Origin: Climacium dendroides
Taxonomy: Eukaryota > Streptophyta > Bryopsida > Hypnales > Climaciaceae
Assembly: GCA_950106755.1 (NCBI GenBank)
Contig: OX467091.1
Span: 22,957,538 to 23,021,537, forward strand
Direction of reading: 5' to 3'
DNA length: 64,000 nucleotides
The position numbers and the translations under genes were made by a program. The notes below the pieces were generated by a model, which ran no database searches, was not told where the DNA came from, and saw nothing but the letters and a program-made list of their open reading frames with translations. Positions 46,352-57,000 of the stretch are shown here, piece by piece (positions within the stretch are counted from its first letter, which is position 1; every line of letters begins with the position of its first letter).

Positions 46352-46870
46352 ATTTTTTATTTGCCCACACTTGATAGTATTTGGAAATTATGAATTCATA
46401 TTTGCAATCAGAGACTTTGAGTTCGTTCTAGAAGGACAAGAATATACCCCAAACATAACACAAAATAAGGGGGCTTTTTATTTACTTTTTTTTATTTGGC
46501 ACATATGATAGTATTTGGAAATTATGAATTCATATTTGCAATCAAAGACTCTGAGTTCATTCTAGAAGGACAAGAATATACCCCAAATACAACACAAAAT
46601 AAGGGGGCTTTTTATTTACTTTTTTTTATTTGCCACATATGATAGTATGTGGAAATTATGAATTCATATTTGCAATCAGAGACCTTGAGTTCAATATGCA
46701 GAGACAAGAACATACCCTAAACACAACACAAAATAGGGGGCTTTTTATTTACTTTTTTATTTGGCACACGAGATAGTATTTGTAAATTATGAGTTCATAT
46801 TTGCAATCAGAGACCTTAAGTTCATTCTAGAAGGACAAGAACATAGCCCAAATACTATACAAAATAGGAG
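46352..46870 (+). repeat. 130-bp tandem array, four units
   Basis: Each unit reads TTTTTTATTTGSCACA.ATGATAGTATTTGG, AAATTATGAATTCATATTTG, CAATCAGAGAC, AGAAGGACAAGAA.ATA.CCC and ends ACACAAAATA followed by a G-run. The other R4 copies in the window have one unit. In one frame each unit contains NYEFIFAIRD, but the frame does not run through. Confidence 0.88.
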
Positions 46871-46882
46871 ACTTTTTAATTA

Positions 46883-47001
46883 CACTACTAGAAAATTTCA
46901 TTTTTCTGTTGTTTTGGTCGCGTTGATCCGGTCAAAATCTGTCAGATTTTGACCGGATCAACGCGACCAAAACAACAGAAAAATGAAACTTTCTAGTAGT
47001 A
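46883..47001. mobile_element. CACTA-type MITE nested in R4, 3-bp target duplication
   Basis: Starts CACTACTAGAAA and ends TTTCTAGTAGTA (last base changed from G), with TTA on both sides (46880-46882, 47002-47004). CACTACTAGAAA is a very common plant CACTA terminus. The 119-bp element is almost a perfect hairpin: GGTCGCGTTGATCCGGTCAA and its complement flank a loop of a few bases near 46942. No coding capacity. Confidence 0.9.
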
Positions 47002-47199
47002 TTACTTCTACCCTAGAGAATATAAAATTCACCTTGTTGGTTCCACTTTGTGCAATGGATTTGGCATCCTGCCTATGGAGCTATTAATAGTAGATTCCTC
47101 AATTCCATTGCCATTTGAAGTTTGCTCTTCAGACTTTGGATAGCATAAAGGGGGGGGCATGGCACCCTCATAAGTGAAAAACTAAGGTAGGAAAATCGC

Positions 47200-47470
47200 C
47201 TATTGAAGGGTTGAAACTAAATTTGGGGGAAGTGAAGCTTCTTGAAATTTCTTTTAGTAAATTTTCCTTGAAAGACAAGTGGAATTGACATCTAATGCAA
47301 GTCCTCTCATTTTTTTTGGAGCTTTGTGGAATTAGTTATGGAAATTTGAAGTTGAAATGGCACAAGGCTCTAAAATTGCAGACGTCCCCAAATGTACACT
47401 GTTTGTACGTTGTTGAAGGCCATGGAAAAGCAACATGTACAAATTGTGTATATTTAAGTAGGCGGATGAT
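47200..47470 (+). repeat. Dispersed repeat R5, plus copy
   Basis: Reverse-orientation match to 9235-9420, with the same order of blocks (AAAGACAAGTGGAATTGACA, TTTTTTGGAGCTTTGTGGAA, GAAGTTGAAATGGC, AAATGTACACTGTTTGTACG, CAACATGTACAAAT). The 117- and 131-residue open frames across it on opposite strands are not shared with the other copies. Confidence 0.65.
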
Positions 47471-47879
47471 TTTAGAGCCCATGTGGTTTTTTGAGAACCT
47501 CCTACCTTGGTGGAAAATGCAATGCATTGTGGTCATGCTGAAACAAAAGTACCTTGTAAAAAGAAGAGAAAGTGGGACACTTGCCTTCTCCTTGAACTCT
47601 TTGAATTTGACCTTTTTGAGGTCGGCAAGAACCACATTGGTTGGTTGACTTTCTAGTTCATGACCACCCCCACCCCCACCCCAAAATGAGCTGTAAACTA
47701 CATTACACCACTTACCTTTGAAAAATTCCACGAGGCGGAGTTGAACTCATAATTTGATGAAACTACCTCCATTGGATTCACATCACAATCTATTTCCTTG
47801 AACCAATTTCTCTTTTGAAAAAAAACACTCAAAATGGTAGCTTGGATCATGAGGGGTTAAAGTGACCTTTCAAGAGTTG

Positions 47880-48110
47880 ATTCAACATTTAGGCAGAAGC
47901 TGAACTCCATCTTTTAGACAATTCTTAGTAAATTCCATTAGGAAGAAAAATGGAATTGGCATCTAACCCAACGGAGTTATTTCATATACTGGACGGCTCA
48001 CATTCGTAGAATGAGTGCTGATGTTTTTAAAGTTGAAACGCAAGTGTCACTAAAAGCGACCACCTCTTGAAATGTACGCTCCAACTTGTAATTCCTTGAA
48101 GAAAGCAAAA
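47880..48110 (+). repeat. Dispersed repeat R5, diverged copy
   Basis: Keeps ATGGAATTGGCATCTAACCC, AAAGTTGAAACGCAAG, GAAATGTACGC and GCAAAATGTACCTC in the R5 order. It is more diverged than the other two. Confidence 0.5.
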
Positions 48111-48149
48111 TGTACCTCTCTGTTAGAGGACGCTTTTGGAACAGACCCC

Positions 48150-48840
48150 CTCATAATTTACTGTATGGGTTGATGGAGGCTCCCATTGATGATCCTCTCC
48201 TACCATTCCATTAAGGTAAACTTACCCTACGTACGATTTACTTCTTCCCTTGATTAAGTGGCTTCCCCCGTAGTTACTTATCACACAATAATTACACATT
48301 TTTCTATACCCAACAGACTCATTATTCACAGGGAGGTCAGACTTCTTCTCGCCTGACTGAAGTCACTGAACCGCCTGATGTTGTGGGGTCTTGCCAGATC
48401 GCTCGTGTGGCCATCAAGTTACAACGTTAAAGACTTCTACTAAAACTTTATTAAGGTGGAACTGCTCAATACCACCATCTACCCAATTCTGCCACCTAGA
48501 AGCTCCTCCCGTTTCCGTCACTGTCCCATCTATTAACCACAATCTTATTAATCCCCTTTATCAACGCACTTGGGGGGAGCGGACGCATCGAGTCCACGCT
48601 GCAACAAGGGTCTAGGGTCTGCTTCACAGTTTAACATTTCAGCTTCGAAAAATCACAAAAAAAAAATTCAATTCTTGTTGGAATGTCTTCATTCTTTTTG
48701 CAATTGACTTCTCTGAAACAACTCAACCTCTGAAAAATATGAGAGCTGACAAACAACTTCTCCAAAGTACCTAGATAGCAAATGTGTGTGGTAATGGGTA
48801 GTTCTACCTTGGTTGATTTAAGTTGTACTAAAGCAAAATG
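48150..48840. other. Intergenic, no gene resolved
   Basis: A patch of mixed composition (48300-48620) has no open frame with recognisable features. The remainder is AT-rich and runs into the R4 minus copy. Confidence 0.4.
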
Positions 48841-48849
48841 AAAGTGTTT

Positions 48850-49130
48850 GTTGAACACTAAACCTTGCCAACGAAGTGGGCCCAATAGGGTAATTTGGGG
48901 TTCTCCGGGGGGGTGGGGGGTAAAGGTAAAAGCATGCCCACTATTTTGAACCGTGTCTAGGATATGCTTTAGACCTCTCCTTGCTAATTTGGGGTCTCTG
49001 ATTGCAAATATGAATTCAAAATTTGCAAAAAAAAAAAAACTTGTGTAAAAAATAAAAAATTCCTGCGTTTTTTCTTGGGATAAATCTAGCCTACTGGGCC
49101 CACCTTCGAATGGAGGATTTAGCGTCCTGC
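48850..49130 (-). repeat. Dispersed repeat R4, minus copy with a 202-residue open frame
   Basis: Minus-strand reading matches 46281-47060 with a single 130-bp unit in place of the array. The longest open frame in any R4 copy lies here (49239-48631, minus, 202 residues), including FEFIFAIRDPKLARRG. I recognise no domain. The frame may be a remnant of an old coding element or chance. Confidence 0.6.
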
Positions 49131-49239
49131 AAAGTGTTTGGCCATGATCTAATTGGCAAAAAAATTCAGAATATTTTCCATATAAAGACAAATGGTAGAA
49201 ATAATAGAGCAATTGGAATTTAATTGTTTCTTTTGACAA

Positions 49240-50490
49240 ATTGTGAATTTCTTACGAATTTTTGAAGTGTGCTACCCAATTGGTCCAAAAGAGTCTCTAG
49301 ACTACCCCAAACCCAACAAAAAGTGTATGCACAATGGCCATCCTAACACTAAAAGCAGTCACAAAATTTTCTAACATGGCCACAATATGAAAGAATAAAA
49401 ATCCACTTGTTTTGATGAATTTACATTAGAAAAAGGTAGAAGTTTTTAAAGCAATCACTTATAACCCCACCACCATCACCCAAGGCATCTATTTTAACCA
49501 CTAACCAACCTAGCTTCATTCTAATCTCATTAATAAGAAAAAACAAAGCATAGATTGATGTAAAATTCTAACGGGGGAGAATTGAAAATTGTGGGGGGGG
49601 AGAAGGAACATGTCAATTCTTCATAGGGTCTATCTTCTAATGAAGGCATTATCAATGGAATTTGTTGTTGAAGTCCTTCAAGCTTCGATAAAATTGATTT
49701 TTGAAAAAAGGCATAAGATGTAGTAATAAGAAGATCAACACTTTATCTAAATAGCAAACATTCCAACACTAAGCAAATACTAAATACTTTGTTATGTGTT
49801 CCCTATAATTTTTGTTTAACCGTTGCTATCTTAAATATGAATATAAAAATAAAAAGACGATCTTGTTTGCGTAGGAAAAAAAAATTCTGCCCTAAAATGC
49901 TACCCAAAGTTGGGCGGAAACTATAAAAAAAAAAGTTTTTTTCTCTTTTTCTTGAGGTCGTCTTTTTGAGATATTTGCTCAGAATTTTTTTTCCCAACGT
50001 CTGTCCACGTGGCTGCCACTGCGGTGACCAGGCCCTGCATTCAACGGCGCCCAACGGGCAGAAACTGCGTAATGGACGGCGCAGTTCGTAAAGTATGACC
50101 GTTGGAGGCAACGGGGCACCTGACTGACGGGGACGCCATTGAATTGTCTTCCGCCCCCAACAGCTTCCCCCTCGACCCATCAAAGTTCGTCTGCCATCCC
50201 CCCAGATTCCGCTCGCTGCAGCCAGTGCAGTGCAGTGATGAACCAAACGGTCATGAAAATTCCGCACAGAAGGAAACCGAAACGGTCGTTAACGGTGGAA
50301 ATTTGGCTTAGGTCGGGGGTCGCTTGTCAGGTCTCGTGAATTCTCTCTTTGGTTTGTGACGATTTGATTTCTGCTGGATCGTTTGGTCATTGAGAGTTGG
50401 TGATTAGTTCTACGCCAATTTTGAACTAGTTTAAGAAAAGCGTAGTCGTCCAACGGAGGTTTCTTGATTGGTGAATTGCGATCGTGGATA
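49240..50490. other. Intergenic to promoter transition upstream of the kinesin gene
   Basis: AT-rich to about 49.97 kb, then GC-rich (49990-50330) with overlapping open frames on both strands that I cannot assign. This GC-rich part is probably the distal promoter of the kinesin gene. Confidence 0.4.
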
Positions 50491-50499
50491 CGACTTGGT

Positions 50500-51085
50500 C
50501 GTGAATTGAACGCGGGAATGCATTGACCGTGTGGGAGGAAGGGGTTCATAGTCATGTGCTGGAGGATTTAGAGAAGCGGTGGGAGTAGCTGTGTGGTCGA
50601 GTTTTGTGTAATTATGAAAATTGATGGTCAATGTGATCAACCCTTAAGTGGTTTGTGTTTTTTGTTTGAAGGCGGGATGCGTTCAAGGTGAATTGAGGAA
50701 GAGGTTTCGTATTCAGGTGGTGGAGGATTAGTGAAGGGGAGAATAGTAGTGCGATCGAGCTTCTTCTATTATGAAAATTGAGGGCCAACTTGATCAACCC
50801 TTTGAGGTTCGTGTTTCGTGAATTTTTCGTTCAACACGAAGGCGGAATGCATCCAAGGTGAATTGAGGAAGAGGTTCCGTATTCAGGTGGTGGAGGGTTA
50901 TTGAAGGGGAGAGCAGTAGTGTGGTCGAACTTCGTGTATTCATGATAATCAAAGGCCAATTTTATCAACCCTCAGAGGTTCACGTTTCTTGAAATTTTGG
51001 TTTAGCACGACGACGGAATGCATTCGAGGTGAATCGAAGGAAAGGTTTCGTTTTCAGGTTGTAGAGGACTAGCGAACGGGAGAGG
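50500..51085 (+). repeat. About 170-bp tandem repeats in the kinesin leader
   Basis: Three clear units are anchored by GGCGGGATGCGTTCAAGGTG (50672), GGCGGAATGCATCCAAGGTG (50842) and CGACGGAATGCATTCGAGGTG (51012), spaced exactly 170 bp, each followed by GAATTGAGGAAGAGGTT.CG and TTCAGGTGGTGGAGG. A degenerate fourth unit lies at about 50510 (GCGGGAATGCATTGACC). The kinesin ATG at 51086 falls inside the last unit, where the other units read GAGAATAGTAG or GAGAGCAGTAG. The array is therefore the immediate 5' leader or core promoter. Confidence 0.82.
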
Positions 51086-54000
51086 ATGGGAAAGGAATCA
51101 GTGATTATGAGGTTGTTTCCTTCGAGAGGGACGACGTCGCCGTCGCGTGAAGCAAGTGCCGAAATGGAGTCTCGACCTCCTCTATCTCCAATTTCGGTTA
51201 GGCCTCGGAACAAAGTCGTTGCGCATCAGCAGCAACAGCCGAAAGAGGCGCACCACGTTCATCCGACTTTCGGTTCTCCAACCTTGCCAGCCGGGTCGAA
51301 GAAGCTCACGCCATCGTCTCTTTCCCAAAAAAACCAGGGCGCAGAATACGGGGAGAACATCGCGACTTTCCCGCCGGGCACGCCGGAGCATAAGGTCGCT
51401 GCTCCTTCCGCGCCCAATAGTTCCAGTAAGAAGCGGTTCGGGTGGAGCAAGCAATCCGCCCAGCACCACGAGGACCTAGCCCCTGGTACTGTAACCTCCT
51501 GTCCTGTTCTCAAGGCTTCAGCCTTCGCCTCTTCTGCTTTGTGTTCTTGTAGTCAGTATTGCGCCTCCGGTATCGGCTCTGTTGTTGCGCACGATGCTGG
51601 CAACACTGTCCAGTATGTTGGCTACAAATCCTCAGCATATCTCTGCGTCGACACTGGTTGATTTACGGACTTACACCTCTTTGTATCCGCACTGTCTTAG
51701 TGTACCTTGTAATGTAGCGCAGCTTGTGATTTCTTGTGCGCTGGTTCGAAACTCTCTTGCACGCGCTTCGCTTCCACGTTAGCGAGGCATTGTATTGGAA
51801 TCACGTGTTTCGTACTAGCCGAGTGTTCCAGACGAGTTTCTCGACCTGAGCCGTTGTCGATCTGAGAAATCATATCGTGAGGACGAGGACTGTCCTCCAT
51901 TCGTGTCGGTTATCCAAAATTTCAGGAGCGTTCGTGATTTATGTCTTCACTGATCAATTAATACAGGAAACCAGATTAGTTGGAAAACGTAGATTCGAAT
52001 TTCTTCCTAGCATGTGAGATTTTCTTAAACCCATTCGGCGACGGACGCTGATGGTCGTCCGTCTCTAGTCGTGTTCCCGCCTTTGGACGTCACTGGCAGG
52101 AGTAAGTGCGTCTGAGGGAGTTCGTATGAGTCATGGTTAGAGCACAACTTCCGATCTTTGGACTTGAGACGGATCTTTGTTAGAATGACAGTATTAGGTC
52201 AGACAGCCCGGAGTTTCAAATACAATGGAAATACCTCTCCAGGTAAGTGGCCTTGGTGCACTTCCACATCTCACGTCCTGCCTGCATCGCTTTCTTAACG
52301 TTCAGGGTACCTGCTAGTGCTAAGAAAATTAGCAGCGTGATTCGTAGCACGGACAACCTTCTTGGCGTCGAATGTGTCAAATGATTGAATTTCCCATCGT
52401 GAATCGGAGGGAGAGTGCTGGTGCAGAGTCGATGTCGTGGTGGATTCATTTCAATGGATACGACAACCTTGTTTCTCATTTAGAATTCTTCTTAGGATTG
52501 CATTGGCAGAGGGCGTGAACATGAAGTCTCTATTGTGAGTCGAGTGCCCTGATGGAAGCTGTTTTTAAAATTAGGGTAGACATTACTGGTATGGATCCTG
52601 CTTTCAATCGTCAGTGAATTCGGGACTTGGTTTCTGATATTTAACTGAAATTTTGTTATTCATCCCTAACTGATTTAGAACCTGGAAATCGGAGTTCTGC
52701 CCCTTTGATCACGTTCTGTACTAATTGAATTGAGTGGGTTTCTGCAGGTTCCACTGGGCTGAGGCCCGCCTCAGCCATGGTTAGTGGCTCTCCGAAATTG
52801 GATCAATCCAGAGATGTAGTGCTAGAGCTGAATACTCATTTCTCAGATACATCATCTTCATCCTCCTCCACCTGCTCTGACCTTAGTATCCCATCATGTT
52901 CGAGCAGCAGTCTTTATTCAGGCTATACAACATCCAGGATAGGCTCCGACACCGAGTCGGCTCCAAGTACTCCGAGAACCACTCCGAGCAAAAACATTCC
53001 TCGACCTCGGAAACCTGGGTCTGCAAGCAAAGGATCTCATCAACGTTCCAATTCAATGAAGAGCTCTCCACAAAATATTCCGCATTTCGAATTGCAAGAA
53101 GATCCAGATTTTTGGAACGACCACAATGTCCAGGTTTGAGCTCAGTGCACATGATATCATGGAGACATGAATCGTTTATATTCGATTGTTGATGTGTAGC
53201 AATTATCGTTTCGTGTAAATGGAGGTTTCGTTTCTTCTTTCTGACGAGAATTGTGATCACGACGCAGGTCCTAGTTCGCACGCGCCCCGTAAGTAGTGCA
53301 GAGGCATCAGTTCAGGGTTTCACCAGATGTGTTCAGCAAGATAGTCCCCACACTATAACATGGGTCGGGCAACCGGATACTCGGTTCACCTTTGACCATG
53401 TCGCTGGCGAGTCTACATCGCAGGTACGCAGCGAGGCCTCTTAAGTCCTCTTAACCTTCAAAGGACCAAGAGGACCCAAAATGGACTTACCGATTTTTTA
53501 GCAGTATCGATTGGGTCATATGGGGACTTTTTTCACTCCATGTTTCATTCATTTTCACCAGCAAGTGAAACGTTTATCACTGGTTCTTGTGATATAGTCA
53601 TTTTAAAACTAAATCTTGATCCATTGAGGCTTGAAACGCTTTTAGTAGGTACTGAATGTTGTAATGAGGGCACCTTCTGCACCAGCCCAGTTTCGACTGA
53701 CGACAGGGCGTTCATGATGCAGGAAGATCTGTTCCGTGTTGCTGGAACTCCAATGGTGGAGAATTGCATGCGGGGTTACAATAGTAGTATGTTCGCTTAT
53801 GGCCAGACAGGGAGTGGCAAGACGCATACAATGCTCGGAGACATAGATGAACTTGCTGATCGACCTAGCCACCAACGTGGGATGACTCCTCGCATCTTTG
53901 AATACTTGTTCGCTAGGATTCAACAAGTGAGTGGTCGTTTCTTTTTCGTTCTTCCGCTCTGTCTTCCGCACTCCGAGGAATTATGCACCTGCTGTTGGTT

Positions 54001-57000
54001 AAGAGTGATGCTCTTAGCAATAACCGTTGGGTTTACACATCGTGGGTTCTGCAGGAGGAGCAACTGCGTGAGCAAGAGCAGTTAAGATTTGTCTGCAAAT
54101 GTTCATTTCTTGAGATTTACAATGAGCACATTACAGATTTATTGGACCCATCGTCCACCAACTTGCAGGTACCTTTTTTGTGTATGTTCAAATATCGTGA
54201 TTTGATTATTTAAAGCATTTCTTAATTTTGAGTGGAAGTTTATATGATTGATGCGTTTTACCTTTTCGTCTGCAGATCAGAGAAGATGTGAAGACCGGAG
54301 TGTATGTTGAGAATTTGAAGGAGGTTGAGGTTAAAAGTGTAATAGATGTTGTTCAGCTACTACTCCAGGTACGTTATCATTGCTCTCGTCCTTTCCTGAG
54401 CTGGTGCGATCCCCGTTGAACTTGTTATTAGATCGTGTGCATGCAGCTGACATGCCTGGTTTGTAATATGGATTTCAGGGAGCTGCCAACAGGAAAGTTG
54501 CGGTGACCAATATGAATAGAGAGAGTAGCAGATCACACAGCGTTTTCGCCTGCAGTGTTGAAAGTAAGGTACGTCAGTGTCTCAGACGTAGTACCTCAGA
54601 CATCCTGCTGGCTTTCGATACTTCTATGAATGCAACGAGCGCAGTTTAACTTGCCAAACCATATACTGTTTTTTACAGCACTTGCTGTTTTAATGATCGT
54701 CTGACTTGTGCTGATGCAGTGGGAGAGAGATTCACTGACCAACATCAGATTTGGCCGGCTGAACCTCGTTGACCTTGCCGGGTCGGAAAGGTTTGATTCT
54801 TTGATCGTAGCAACCTTTTTTGCTCGAGTTGGTCTTTCTCTTTTCTTTTTAGTCGTGACTGAACTAGTAACTGTAAGCGCTTTCTGTGACTAAGATAACC
54901 CGGGCTGGGTCGTTGTTCATGAACAGACAGAGGTCTTCAGGGGCTGAAGGTGATCGTTTGAAAGAAGCGGCTAATATCAACAAGTCACTATCGACTCTTG
55001 GGTATGATAACTGTTCGTTTGTGCTAGTCTAGTTTCCAGAGTGGCAATGTTCTGAAATTTGGGTAACCAGGTAACTTTTCAGGGCACTGGCCATGTAGAC
55101 TAGGTCTGGTTGCCATTGCTTGAACGTTTCTTTATATTCGGTTTTATACCTCTTGCAGGTTGGTCATCATGATACTGGTGGATGTTGCGAATGGGAAACA
55201 GCGCCATGTGCCTTATCGTGATTCCAAGCTCACCTTTCTTCTCCAGGTTTCTCTTGAAAGCTAAATCCAAAAGTTGCTGTTGAAATGAAACTGGTATTAT
55301 GTGGAAATTAGAATCATCGGGATAACATACTAATGGTGCTACTTAAAATCCAAACTTTTTGGTAACCGAATTAACTTACCGATGGCTCGTTATGTGAACT
55401 GCAGGATTCTCTAGGAGGAAATTCTAAAACAACAGTAATAGCCACAATTAGCCCTTCGAACAGGTATGTTTCCTTTTTCGCGTTTGCGAGCATACATTGA
55501 TTAAGTGCGGGAAATATGTCCAGGACATGCCAGGCCGTTTATACAGTTCACGTTGACTATAAACAATATACATTCTTTGTTTTCCAAACATTGTTGCCAG
55601 GGAGAATATGTATAAAATCACCACGGAATAAATGCGATGTAAGCGTACCTGAGCTGACTGATGTTTCGTGTTTGCAGCAATGCGTTGGAGACACTTAGCA
55701 CACTCAAATTTGCACAACGAGCGAAGTTTATTCGTAACAATGTAAACGTTTCCATTTAATGTTCGCTTTCCGTATCTTCCTGGATGATATTCTGGGGAAT
55801 GTTAACCCAGGACTGTTTTTTAACACTTTGTCGCATGTTATCAGGCTCATATTAATGAGGATTCTTCAGGAGACGTGACCGCATTACGTCGTGAAATCCA
55901 GCAATTGAAGGTAAACACCAGTTTGTCTTTCCTTCCTCGATTCAAGGCACTAACAAGGAGTCTATCATATCGGAAGTTCTGTCTCTAAATCCTCCGGGAC
56001 TTAATGTACATGACCGATTATGTGCAACAGGAAGAACTCAACCACTTGAAGTGCCACAATGTGTCCGCTTTGCTACCGACAGAAGGTGATAACACCAGTG
56101 CGGGGACTCTGAGTGCCACTCCTGGAATCATCTCGAGCAATCTACATCATAAGGTGATAAGAAGAGTCTACTGTTCTTGTCCAGTATTTTAACTTGATAT
56201 GCTGTGTTATTTTGGGGGTCTATATGCTAATCTCGTGTTAGTTTCACGTTTTGTTTAGATTAGGGCACTGGAGTCAACGCTCTCAGCTGCGTTGAGAAGG
56301 GAGCAACAGGCACAAATTGCAGCCAAGCGATATGCTGTTGAAATTGACCAGCTGCAAACTCTGGTATTATACAGGACTTCGTTTTGCGCACATAGAATCA
56401 TTCTTTCATCATTCCTGCTTTCGTGTTCGTTGCACCGTTACAGACCGGTTCCAAGCATTATCTAGCAAGGACATCGCGCTATTTCGTAGTCGTCTGTACA
56501 GTAGTTGGCAAGCAAGTCTTGTATGACCAGTAACTTCGGGCTTTCCAACTCATTGAGATCTCCTTGTTTTCGGCAAAAGTAACCATTTTTCTTTTTCTGA
56601 TGTTGACTATCTTGTCACAGGTTCAACAGCGTGATCAAAACACCCAGAGTGGTAAAATGATCCTTCGCTTCCGAGACGAGAAGATTCGCAGATTAGAATC
56701 GGTGGTAGTTGAACGATTACCTACGGACACTTATCTCATTGATGAGAACAAGCGACTGACCGAAGAGCTCGAGCTTGTGAGAGCACAGATTGATCGTAAT
56801 CCAGAGCTTACACGTTTTGCCATGGATAACATTCGCCTCATGGAACAAGTTCGAGGGTATGTAAATTTTTTGATTTTAAGATTTTGTCTTGCTTTTTCTG
56901 GAGTTGCTTTAGAGCAAGCATTCTTGAAAGTGCTACGCAAGATGCTACGCGAGATTTTGAGTTCTAACTCATATCTTACTGACAGGTTTCAAGAGTTCTA

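Larger units (their letters stand above)
46281..47060 (+). repeat. Dispersed repeat R4, plus copy with internal array and nested MITE
   Basis: The start GCGCAGGACGCT, then GTGGGCC, AAACGCAGGGATTTTTTATTT, matches the minus-strand reading of 49130-49040 (GCAGGACGCTAAATCC, GTGGGCCCA, AAACGCAGGAATTTTTTATTT). After the 130-bp array and the nested element, TTACTTCTACCCTAGAGAATA and TTGGTTCCACTTTG continue the match to 48950-48860. One R4 element therefore spans the whole stretch. Confidence 0.7.
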
